Shown: in pieces, positions 46,401 through 53,435 of the stretch
Numbering within the stretch: the stretch's first letter is position 1
Layout: every line of letters starts with the position of its first letter
From: Persephonella sp.
Lineage (GTDB): Bacteria; Aquificota; Aquificia; Aquificales; Hydrogenothermaceae
NCBI RefSeq assembly: GCF_027023985.1
Contig: NZ_JALVTW010000011.1
Span: 62,001 to 126,000, forward strand
Direction of reading: 5' to 3'
DNA: 64,000 nucleotides
The notes under the pieces: generated by a model
Seen by the model: the letters and a program-made list of their open reading frames with translations, nothing else
What the model was told of the DNA's origin: nothing
Database searches by the model: none
Translations under genes and position numbers: made by a program

Positions 46401-47626
46401 ATTCTTCCTGTTGGGGTATACCAGTCAATTTCTCCTGAAGGTGTTTTCCTAAGCCTTGTTCCATAATACCAGCTCCATCCTTTACCAAATATAGAAACAT
46501 GAGGAGAATCTGCATTATAAGTTCTTTTAAGGGTGAAATCTATTCCAAAATGTTTGTATCTAAAATCTACGTCTGAAATGACCAGGTTTAAAGTTGCTGT
46601 ATTTGTTAAAATAGCCGGTAGTCCCATAGAGGTTCCACATTTGGTTTTGTCATACTCGGTATTTTTATTGTCTTCGGGACCTCCAAGCTCTCCTGGTGGA
46701 CAGCACCAGCAGTAAGCACCAAAAAGGCTATTTGCAAGCTCCTGACTAACTTCACTATATTTGCCATTATCAAAAACTAAAGCATATCCGGTAAATTTTT
46801 CTTTAAATAGTTTTATATTTTCTACTAAAACTCTTTTCCCTTTTGCAGGGTCTATGTATGCTATGTCAGCACCTTTTCTTCCTAAGAAAACGACATAATG
46901 TTTGTTTTTCAGTAGAACAATTTTAGGCTTTTTAGTTTTGGTTAAATCTTTTGTTGAAGCTTTTACAATTCTTACGTGAACTCCTTTCTTTTCAAGAAAG
47001 TTTTTAAGTTGTGCAAGACTAAGACCTTTATTGTTTACAGATAGCTCAACAATTTCTTCCCATACTATAGGTAAATTAAGTTTTTCTACTACTGCCAGTA
47101 AAGAACCTTTTCCACATGCAAAAGCTACAGGTCCAAAATTTTTTTCATACTCTTTTATTCTTTTTATATATCTGAGCCAATAATTACAAAATTTAATCTG
47201 TCTTTCATCGTTTGTATTTTTTAGAACTTCTTGAATTAATTTTTCAGCATCATCTATACGTCCCATATAGAAATAAACACTGGCAAGATGAGTTTTAGCA
47301 TCATTGATTATTTTTGTGTTGCTGGAGATTTCCATTGCTTTTTTGTAATGGTATATAGCATTATCAAAATCCCATTTGTATTTGTAAATTAAACCTTTAC
47401 GTAGATTAGCAAAAGCAACCTCGTCAGATGTATATTCTTCCGGATGTGTCAGGATTTTATTTATTATGGCTTCTGCTTCTGGGAATTTCCCTTTTTCAAA
47501 CAGGATATCTATTTTCTTTATGATATTATCAGGATAGTTTATGTATGCTCCTGAAAACTCTGTTGAATAGGAAAATTTAAAAAAGATGGCAAAAATTACA
47601 AATAGTAAAGGAAAGAACCTTTTCAT
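43391..47626 (-). CDS. giant RHS/YD-repeat protein with N-terminal TPR and C39-peptidase-like domains
   Basis: 1411 residues with a signal peptide (about 1-21). TPR-like helices (about 30-160) lead to a papain-like C39-type domain with Cys171 (ACGKGSLLA), His243 (NKHYVVF) and Asp259 (IDPAKGK), a complete potential triad. The junction DFTLKRTYNADSPHVSIFGK opens the RHS part, which is followed by many YD repeats of the form Y-x2-D-x3-G-x-L. The hallmark core end DPILFEGGINLYGYTG, then CDFVNYG, is at about 1280-1300. The last ~105 residues are a distinct Cys-rich tip with 9 Cys. RHS proteins encapsulate toxic tips and export them. An excellent Shine-Dalgarno, AGGAGGGAGGG, precedes the ATG. Confidence 0.9.
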   Translation of the reverse strand: MKRFFPLLFVIFAIFFKFSYSTEFSGAYINYPDNIIKKIDILFEKGKFPEAEAIINKILTHPEEYTSDEVAFANLRKGLIYKYKWDFDNAIYHYKKAMEISSNTKIINDAKTHLASVYFYMGRIDDAEKLIQEVLKNTNDERQIKFCNYWLRYIKRIKEYEKNFGPVAFACGKGSLLAVVEKLNLPIVWEEIVELSVNNKGLSLAQLKNFLEKKGVHVRIVKASTKDLTKTKKPKIVLLKNKHYVVFLGRKGADIAYIDPAKGKRVLVENIKLFKEKFTGYALVFDNGKYSEVSQELANSLFGAYCWCCPPGELGGPEDNKNTEYDKTKCGTSMGLPAILTNTATLNLVISDVDFRYKHFGIDFTLKRTYNADSPHVSIFGKGWSWYYGTRLRKTPSGEIDWYTPTGRIVHFYYDQTNNTFIPEYGVTDELRKEGNQYVLYRKIDRIYWIFDEIGKLVEIRDRNGNYIKFEYEDDSIPFKPVRIIDSSGREISIEYNDQGLVSAISTFNGITISYEYDSKGHLIKNIDAYGTVIEYQYDDKGYLVGLKLPNGTYKFNYYTTWEGYALTAIELPNGKIKKYRTWRSDYNTRIDYPDGTWVSYWNIYPGWTEEIFNEKGRIALFGYNSDGLRSIFVDAKGNRTELSYDEKGNITKIQYPDGSYEEFSYNEYDFPTRFKDRNGNEYIFTYNSNGNLTSIQYPDGSQKQIIYNDKGLVEKVILPENRTVSIQYDDFGYPSEITLPSGRKWKFKYSNIGDLLEVTDPQGNKYEYSYDTLRRVTQIKDPEGNIYSFEYNHKNLVRYIDPLGKETTYTYNPLDLLVQVCKEGNCYSYEKNEIGRITGFIDYNGNKWKFLRDIAGYPAGLQDPLNNTIKKDYDNNFRLTSITLPNGEKITYEYDISGRLTKINYPDGSYKEFQYDFNGNIIKAENPDSSIEIEYDVLNRPIKLTEKTLNLSVSYKYSPGGFVESINYPGNFEVRYDYDKDGNVEQIKFKKGKIRYKYNKRGLLKKIKFKGIKIKYKYDKRGLVSKIKILGHRFGKIYIKYERDDMGRVIKQEHIGTIGNLNTIKPFIFRNAVYDSASQLTSLETDSGQENLEYDSLGNLILWESNSGRKELVYNYDNKLKAVKIGNKEIKFSYNPLDYRLKKETNNQVYEYFYGVDGNLLYERIFQIGNLKEERYYVYIPGKLDRPVAMVIKKGNRYKTYYYIHNHQGSVIAVADNKGKIVNFYDYWPDGNIRNIDEKIEQPFLYTGAYYDRETGLYYLRTRYYSPQLRRFIQRDPILFEGGINLYGYTGCDFVNYGDWWGLFGTESCQIYEDACKETGDFYPCRVASFFCPLFRKLGFWKVTDEWENCVRACLQIFYKIECEKNNGNITAIIMYTSEHGYCFLHCINTENPFDFFGSPLPDFDVKWRK
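43731..43759 (-). repeat. 29-bp direct repeat, copy 1, at the RHS core/tip boundary
   Basis: Identical over 29 bases to 42270-42298. It marks the end of the conserved core, where the tip sequences of the two copies diverge. Confidence 0.9.
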
Positions 47627-47654
47627 CGTCCCTCCCTCCTGTAACTTTAGATAA

Positions 47655-47864
47655 CTAATCAGTATTCATACGGATTTCAATAATATTGCCATTGTTATCG
47701 TAGATATACTCTATGTTCTTTTTTTCTAAGGCATTTATATAATTTTCTTTTTGTAGTCTATCTTGGTTATCGTAGGAATATTTATCTTCAAAGAAATCAG
47801 TTCCACAGGAGATAAAGGATGCCGATATAAATAACATTGTCAGCAGGATGATTTTTTTATACAT
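47655..47864 (-). CDS. 69-residue lipoprotein containing YD repeats
   Basis: Signal peptide with lipobox SFISC (Cys20), then about 50 residues containing two YD-repeat-like units, YSYDNQDRLQKE and YIYDNNGNIIEI, the second of the same type as in the adjacent RHS gene. GGGGAGGGAAGG precedes the ATG. It starts the RHS transcription unit and ends 29 bases before the RHS start. A tiny free-standing YD lipoprotein is unusual; it could anchor or nucleate folding of the RHS shell, or be a remnant. Confidence 0.7.
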   Translation of the reverse strand: MYKKIILLTMLFISASFISCGTDFFEDKYSYDNQDRLQKENYINALEKKNIEYIYDNNGNIIEIRMNTD

Positions 47865-47965
47865 AACCTTCCCTCCCCTGCAGGAGACAACTTTACTATT
47901 AAACTATAACTATTGATTATATGTTGTCAAGTATTGGTAATAAATTTTAAACCAGATATTATAAA

Positions 47966-48520
47966 TCAATAATCAAGGCCTTTTTGGGCGGGGATACCTT
48001 TGTGAAAAGGATGTTTTATTTCTCTCATCTCTGTTATCAGGTCTGCTATTTCCATAAGCCAGTCAGGGCAGTATCTACCGGTAATTATAAAATGAAAATT
48101 ATTTTTATATTCCTTCAGGAAGTTTTCAACTCTGTTTTCTTCTATTAGTTTGTAGTTTAAAGCCACGCAGAGTTCATCCATTATAATTACATCATGGGTT
48201 TGATTTATTACTGCGTTAATCACAAATTCTATTCCATCATTTGCCATCTGGTAATCAATTTTTGAAAAGGGTTTAAAACCTTTTTCTTTAAGCTCAGGAT
48301 TTTTTTCCAGCTCTTCTTGTGGAAGATAAAATCCCTTTCTACCGAAGCTTTCTATATCAAAATTTTCCAGTTTGCTCAAAACATTGTATTCTGATGAAAG
48401 TTCTTTGACTTTCATAAATTGAACCATTAAAACCTTGAAACCTGCACCAACAGCTCTAATACCTGTTCCAATGGCCGCTGTGGTTTTACCTTTTCCGTTT
48501 CCTGTAAATATATAAATCAT
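47966..48520 (-). CDS. cobO: cob(I)yrinic acid a,c-diamide adenosyltransferase (CobA/BtuR type)
   Basis: 184 residues, the family's usual length. P-loop FTGNGKGKTTAAIGTG at the start, then VMVQFMK-type strand (VLMVQFMKV), DVIIMDELCVALNY and FIITGRYCPDWLMEIADLIT, all diagnostic. It adds the 5'-deoxyadenosyl group to cobalamin precursors. Its ATG overlaps the TGA of the B12-dependent reductase gene by 4 bases, so the enzyme that makes the cofactor is translated with its consumer. Confidence 0.95.
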   Translation of the reverse strand: MIYIFTGNGKGKTTAAIGTGIRAVGAGFKVLMVQFMKVKELSSEYNVLSKLENFDIESFGRKGFYLPQEELEKNPELKEKGFKPFSKIDYQMANDGIEFVINAVINQTHDVIIMDELCVALNYKLIEENRVENFLKEYKNNFHFIITGRYCPDWLMEIADLITEMREIKHPFHKGIPAQKGLDY

Positions 48521-51012
48521 AGCTCACACACACTCCATCCACATACCGGACATTTTTTACATCCTTCAGACTTGATTAGCGGTGTGCCACATATAGGGCA
48601 TTTTTCTATTTTTTCTTCATTTCCTTTGGTTTCTTCTATTTTAACAGATTGGGGTTTTTCTTCCTTTTCCTCCTCTTCTCCGGGAATATAAACACCTTTT
48701 ATTGATTTATATCTGTAGACGGTTAATCCTTTGCAGCCAAGGGAGTGTGCAAGTAAATAAGCTTTTCTCATATTTTCAGCTGTTGCATGTTCTGGGAAGT
48801 TTATTGTTTTTGATACAGAGGAATCTGTCCATTTCTGGATTGCAGCAAGGGCTCTGACATGGTCTTCTGCTGAGATATCAAGGGCGGTAACAAATATTCT
48901 TTTCCATTTGTCCGGTATATATTTTATTTGCTGTATACTTCCTTTATTAGCTGAAACATCTTTTAGCAGATTGTCATCATATAGGCCTTCCTTTTCCATT
49001 ATTTTTTCAAAAACAGGGTCAACATAATAAAATGTTCCCAGACTAACCTTTTTCTCATATACCAGACTGAAAACAGGTTCTATTCCTGAAGATGTTCCTG
49101 CTATCATGCTTATTGAGCCTGTAGGTGCAACCACTGTTGTAAATGCATTTCTAAGGCCGTGTTTTTTTATTTTTTTGACCAGTTTATCCCAGTCCAAATT
49201 CCAGCTTTCTCTTTCCTCAAATCCTTTTATTGGCATTTTTCCTTCAGGGTAAAAGCTTTTTCTGTATGTTGAGAATTTACCCCTTGTTTTTGCCCTTTCT
49301 ATAGATTCCTCTTTAGAGTAGTAATTAACGTATTCCATCACCTTTTCCATCCATTTTCTACCTTCTTCGCTGTTATACGGAATTTCAAGTTCAAAAAGCA
49401 TATCTGCAAGACCCATAATTCCAAGACCAATTTTTCTGTTTTTCAGAGTCATTTTTTCAATTTCAGGAAAAGGGTATTTATTCACATCAAGGACATTATC
49501 TAATAATCTTGTGGCTGTTCTTATGCTTTTTTTGAAGTCCTCCCAGTCAAAATAAACCTTTCTTTTTCCGTCGTGGTATTCTTCTTTTATAAAAGCCCAT
49601 AGATTAAGTGAACCTAAATCACAGCTTTCATTTGGATATAAAACCACTTCTCCACAGGGATTTGTTGCATATATTCTGCCAAATGCTTTTATGAGGGGGT
49701 TGTATTTGTTGATATTGTCATCAAATAACAGGCCAGGTTCAGCTGATTCCCATCCTTGATAAACAATCATATCAAATAGTGTTCTGGGATTAACATATTT
49801 CCAGACTTTCCCATCCCTTGGATTTATAAGTGGATAAGGTTTGTTTTTTTCGTAATACTCCCAGAAATCCTCTTTTAAAAAAACAGAGATATTAAAATTG
49901 GTTAGCTGCTTGTTTCCTTTTTTTGCTGTTATGAACTCCTCAACATCAGGATGGTCAGAATTAAGGATGCCCATATTGGCTCCTCTCCGGACTCCCCCCT
50001 GTTTTATAACATCTGTCATTTTATCGTATAACGTCATAAAGGCTATAGGCCCTGAACTTCTTCCGTGGGTTGTGCTGATATAATCCCCTTTTGGTCTTAG
50101 TTTGGAGAAATTGTATCCGCAACCTCCCCCTGCCTTAAAAATCAGTGCAGCTCTTTTTAATGTTTCCATAATAGATACAATGCTATCTTCTATATCCAGA
50201 ACAAAACAGGCCATTCCCATTCCAAGTGGATTACCAAAATTAACAAGGACAGGGGTATTGGGCATGAATTTTTTGCTGGTCATAATATCAAAGTATTCCT
50301 TAATTTCTTCTTCGTATTTATCAAGTTTTCCATCCTGAATCATTTTTATAATCTGGAATAAAGGCTTTTTCATGTGTCTGTTTTTGTTAAGCCTGTTATA
50401 AACCCTTATAAGTGATTCTATGTGGTATTTATTTAAGCTGTATTGACCGATTTTGAGCTTCCCTGCAAGTTTTTCCGGGTCAATATTTTCATTTTTTTGT
50501 TTTTTGGGAAGTCTTTTCAAAGAAAAAATTTGGGGGTCGTAAAGTATCGATGGTATCGCAGTGTTTATTGCTACTCTTTCAAACATCTGTTTGGGGCTTT
50601 CTATAATATTACCTTCTCTATCTCTGGAAAGATACCGTGCTGCAAGGACTCTCAAGGCATTCACATCAAATCTTTTATCTATCTCATCTAATTTATCTTT
50701 ATTCAGTATTTTCTGTTTTTCTTTTCTGATTTCTGCCCTTTTTTGACGGTAGAGTATATATGCTTTTGCTACTTTAGCTAAATTTGCCTCAATTAAAATC
50801 TGTTCAACAACATCTTGAACTTGTTCAACTGTTGGAATTTGGTTCTTTTTTAGGGTTTTCTGGAGTTTTTGGACAACCTTCTGGGTCAGTTTTTCTGCAA
50901 GTTCCCTGTCCGGTTTACCTACAGAAATCATTGCTTTGAAAATGGCGTTTGTGATTTTTTCAGGATTGAAATCTACTGCTCTACCGTCCCTTTTGATTAT
51001 TTTTTTAATCAT
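48517..51012 (-). CDS. nrdJ: adenosylcobalamin-dependent ribonucleotide reductase (class II)
   Basis: About 831 residues from ATG 51012, 5 bases after CAGGGGG; a start at 51042 is in frame but lies before this site. An ATP-cone occupies the N-terminus (IKRDGRAVDFNPEKI). The catalytic barrel has NPCGEVVLYPNESCDLGSLN, the GVRRGANMGIL segment, TVVAPTGSISMIAGTSSGIE and DSSVSKTINFPEHATAENM, with the C-terminal zinc-ribbon-like tail CPICGTPLIKSEGCKKCPVC. It reduces ribonucleotides to deoxyribonucleotides without needing oxygen. Coupled to cobO. Confidence 0.96.
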   Translation of the reverse strand: MIKKIIKRDGRAVDFNPEKITNAIFKAMISVGKPDRELAEKLTQKVVQKLQKTLKKNQIPTVEQVQDVVEQILIEANLAKVAKAYILYRQKRAEIRKEKQKILNKDKLDEIDKRFDVNALRVLAARYLSRDREGNIIESPKQMFERVAINTAIPSILYDPQIFSLKRLPKKQKNENIDPEKLAGKLKIGQYSLNKYHIESLIRVYNRLNKNRHMKKPLFQIIKMIQDGKLDKYEEEIKEYFDIMTSKKFMPNTPVLVNFGNPLGMGMACFVLDIEDSIVSIMETLKRAALIFKAGGGCGYNFSKLRPKGDYISTTHGRSSGPIAFMTLYDKMTDVIKQGGVRRGANMGILNSDHPDVEEFITAKKGNKQLTNFNISVFLKEDFWEYYEKNKPYPLINPRDGKVWKYVNPRTLFDMIVYQGWESAEPGLLFDDNINKYNPLIKAFGRIYATNPCGEVVLYPNESCDLGSLNLWAFIKEEYHDGKRKVYFDWEDFKKSIRTATRLLDNVLDVNKYPFPEIEKMTLKNRKIGLGIMGLADMLFELEIPYNSEEGRKWMEKVMEYVNYYSKEESIERAKTRGKFSTYRKSFYPEGKMPIKGFEERESWNLDWDKLVKKIKKHGLRNAFTTVVAPTGSISMIAGTSSGIEPVFSLVYEKKVSLGTFYYVDPVFEKIMEKEGLYDDNLLKDVSANKGSIQQIKYIPDKWKRIFVTALDISAEDHVRALAAIQKWTDSSVSKTINFPEHATAENMRKAYLLAHSLGCKGLTVYRYKSIKGVYIPGEEEEKEEKPQSVKIEETKGNEEKIEKCPICGTPLIKSEGCKKCPVCGWSVCEL

Positions 51013-51084
51013 AACAACCCCCTGCAAAAGGGTTATATCCATAAATTTAGTTAGATTTTTTCAAAATGCAGGGGGATTTTTGTT

Positions 51085-51447
51085 TTAGTGATGATGATGC
51101 TGTGGTATTAGATAAAAGTTTTGGGGAGTAATCTCATTTAGTTTATTTTGGAGAAAGTCTTGAATGATTTTTTTATAGCTTTGATTTTTATCTTTTGTGA
51201 AATAGGCTTTTATCCCTTTTTCAACAAGGGCATTATATGCTCCACCACCTATGTGATTAGTAATTACCACATCAACATGCTCAGCAGCTAAATCCTGTGC
51301 AATTCCTTTGCCGTTTAAGGCTTTATTTTCAATTATTTTAGCTTCCTGTATATCTGTATCATAGATTAGGAAAAATTTTGCTTTTCCATAAGCAGTTGAC
51401 AGGACATAATCATCTCCTTTTGGTTTTACAGGCATTGCTATTTTCAT
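51085..51447 (-). CDS. NifX/NafY-type dinitrogenase cofactor family protein
   Basis: 120 residues. AMPVKPKGDDYVLSTAYGKA and VDVVITNHIGGGAYNALVEK are typical of this family (iron-molybdenum cofactor or related metal-cluster carriers). The C-terminus ends in a natural HHHH (IPQHHHH), which could bind metal. No nif gene is nearby, so a role in general metallocluster handling is likelier than nitrogen fixation. A palindrome/promoter precedes it. Confidence 0.87.
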   Translation of the reverse strand: MKIAMPVKPKGDDYVLSTAYGKAKFFLIYDTDIQEAKIIENKALNGKGIAQDLAAEHVDVVITNHIGGGAYNALVEKGIKAYFTKDKNQSYKKIIQDFLQNKLNEITPQNFYLIPQHHHH

Positions 51448-51458
51448 TGGTATCCTCC

Positions 51459-51484
51459 GGTTAGTATTTGCTAACCATATTATA
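51459..51484 (-). promoter_or_regulatory. promoter with operator-like palindrome before the NifX-like gene
   Basis: On the minus strand, TATAAT (51484-51479) is followed by the perfect palindrome GGTTAG-CAAATA-CTAACC (51476-51459), then GGAGG and the ATG. The palindrome covers the predicted transcription start (about 51472), as an operator would; it could also form an mRNA hairpin just before the ribosome site. Confidence 0.55.
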
Positions 51485-52760
51485 TATATTTTTTAATTCC
51501 TTTCCACAGATTTTTTAGTCTTTCTTTAATCTTTTTTTCACGACCATTTTCAGTTGGAAGATAATATTGCTTATTTTTTAGTTCAGTTGGAAGGTAGCTT
51601 TGCACCACAAAATTTTCAGGATAGTCATGGGGATATTTGTAATCCTTTCCGTATCTGAACTTTTTCATTAGTTTTGTTGAAGGATTTATAAGATGAAGGG
51701 GAACAGGAATATTCGGATTTTGTCTAACATCTTTTATAGCTTCTTTTATAGCTTTATATGCTGCGTTGCTTTTTGGACAGCTGGCAAGATATGTAGCTGT
51801 CTGGGATAGAATAATCTGTGCTTCCGGCATTCCAATTTTTTCTACTGCTGTTAAACAGCTTGTTGCAAGGGTAAGAGCATAGGGCTCTGCGTTTCCTATA
51901 TCCTCGCTTGCAAGAATAACAAGCCTTCTTGCAATAAATACAGGGTCTTCTCCTCCTTCAAGCATTTTAGCCAGATAATATACTGCTGCGTCAGGGTCTG
52001 AACCTCTGATACTTTTTATAAATGCAGATATCAGACTGTAATGAATATCCTGATTTCTGTCGTAAAGTAAATTTGGTCTGGAAAAAATTTGTTTTATAAG
52101 GTTTTTATCTATTATTACAGGGTCTTTTTCTATTATGTTAACTGCAGTTTCTATAGCATTTAACAAAACCCTTGCATCTCCACCGGATAGATTTATCAGT
52201 AGTTTTTTATCAGGAATTTTAATATCCCGTTTAGATAGGATTTTATCCTGTTTTAAAGCTCTGTCTATTAGATTTTCCAGCGCTTCATAGGAAAGGGGTT
52301 TAAGCTGGAATATATGACATCTGGAGAGTAGAGGAGAAACAAGGCTAAAGGATGGATTTTCTGTTGTGGCACCTATCAGAATAATTTCTCCTTTTTCTAC
52401 TGCAGATAATAAGGCTTCCTGCTGTCCTTTATTAAATCTGTGTATTTCATCTATGAATAGGATTGTTCCTTTTGAAAACAGAGGATTTTTCTTGCTTTCT
52501 TCTATAACTTTTCTTATATCCTGAACTCCCGATGATATTGCATTAAGTTCAAAGAATTGGCAGTTTGTCTCTTTTGCTATTACTCTGGCAAGGGTTGTTT
52601 TTCCAGTCCCGGGAGGGCCCCATAAAATCATAGATTTAAGATTTCCTGATTTTATCATTTGTCTCAGGAGTTTTCCTTCTCCGATGATTTCTTCCTGACC
52701 TATTATTTCCGATATTTTCTCAGGTCGTAATCTTTCACTTAGTGGTGGAGTTCTACTCAT
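51480..52760 (-). CDS. rarA: replication-associated recombination protein A
   Basis: 426 residues. Clamp-loader AAA+ with LRPEKISEIIGQEEIIGEG, Walker A ILWGPPGTGKTTLARVIA, Walker B TILFIDEIHRFNKGQQEALL and sensor 1 IGATTENPSF (the TTENP motif typical of RarA/MgsA). The C-terminal tetramerisation region has GSDPDAAVYYLAKMLEGGED. It acts at stalled forks. It is the upstream neighbour of the NifX-like gene. Confidence 0.96.
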   Translation of the reverse strand: MSRTPPLSERLRPEKISEIIGQEEIIGEGKLLRQMIKSGNLKSMILWGPPGTGKTTLARVIAKETNCQFFELNAISSGVQDIRKVIEESKKNPLFSKGTILFIDEIHRFNKGQQEALLSAVEKGEIILIGATTENPSFSLVSPLLSRCHIFQLKPLSYEALENLIDRALKQDKILSKRDIKIPDKKLLINLSGGDARVLLNAIETAVNIIEKDPVIIDKNLIKQIFSRPNLLYDRNQDIHYSLISAFIKSIRGSDPDAAVYYLAKMLEGGEDPVFIARRLVILASEDIGNAEPYALTLATSCLTAVEKIGMPEAQIILSQTATYLASCPKSNAAYKAIKEAIKDVRQNPNIPVPLHLINPSTKLMKKFRYGKDYKYPHDYPENFVVQSYLPTELKNKQYYLPTENGREKKIKERLKNLWKGIKKYI

Positions 52761-52924
52761 TTTGCCTCAGTTAAAAGAAGGTTTTTTAAATAATAAACTA
52801 TTTGAGGCTTTCTTCAAGGGTTTGTCTTTTTATCTGAAATTTTTTGCTTATTTTCCGAAATTATATTTATAAAACTATAAATTTTAAAGACAATCTGTTG
52901 TCTTAATATAAACCATGGGAGAAG

Positions 52925-53290
52925 ATGAGAGTATATAAAGAACTGCTTGTTGCCTTTGCTGTGATTTCGGTATTTTATTTGGTTATTTTTAGCATGGCAA
53001 TATGGTTAGGCGTTGTTAATTTTAATCCGGCAAGTTTTCTTTTTGGCGTTTTAAATACAGTCGGTGCTTTGTTATTGATAAAGAATAGGGAATTCCCTTT
53101 ACAAAATGTTTTATATTTTATGCTATTTGCAATTGATGTATGGGTTTTCTTATATCTATTGGTTAATCTTATAAAAGATATAGATCTATTCCCGTTTTTG
53201 TGCCATAAGATTCTTTATACACTGGTTGGAGGCATTGTATTTTTATTAAGTGCTTTAAAGACTACAAATTTTATCAGAAGCAAGATATAG
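52925..53290 (+). CDS. small membrane protein, function unknown
   Basis: 121 residues with four hydrophobic segments (about 8-32, 36-54, 58-82 and 92-113). GGGAGAAG precedes the ATG. No family or motif recognised. It lies upstream of, and in the same orientation as, the tRNA-Gly gene, which has its own promoter. Confidence 0.6.
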   Translation: MRVYKELLVAFAVISVFYLVIFSMAIWLGVVNFNPASFLFGVLNTVGALLLIKNREFPLQNVLYFMLFAIDVWVFLYLLVNLIKDIDLFPFLCHKILYTLVGGIVFLLSALKTTNFIRSKI

Positions 53291-53314
53291 GGTAAATTTT
53301 AAGCTTTTTTATTC

Positions 53315-53344
53315 TTGACATCGCCGAGAATTTGCATATATAAT
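53315..53344 (+). promoter_or_regulatory. sigma-70-type promoter of tRNA-Gly
   Basis: A consensus -35 TTGACA (53315-53320) and -10 TATAAT (53339-53344), spaced by 18 bases. The start of transcription would be about 53351, 9 bases before the tRNA. Confidence 0.8.
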
Positions 53345-53359
53345 ATTGACCCTGATTGA

Positions 53360-53435
53360 GCGAGCGTAGCTCAGTTGGTAGAGCACTTCCTTGCCAAGGA
53401 AGGGGTCGCGGGTTCAAGTCCCGTCGCTCGCTCCA
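53360..53435 (+). tRNA. tRNA-Gly (anticodon GCC)
   Basis: 76 bases. Acceptor GCGAGCG pairs with CGCTCGC; anticodon stem TTCCT/AGGAA around loop TGCCA-type (CTTGCCAAG) gives anticodon GCC; the T loop GGTTCAAGTCC is standard. Discriminator is U (T at 53432) and the CCA (53433-53435) is encoded. Its 3' 22 bases overlap, antisense, the 3' end of the CorC-like gene at 53414. Confidence 0.96.

Noticed and set aside
51085-51447. NifX-like gene as evidence of nitrogen fixation
   Set aside because: No nifHDK or related gene in the window; the family also occurs in non-fixing bacteria.
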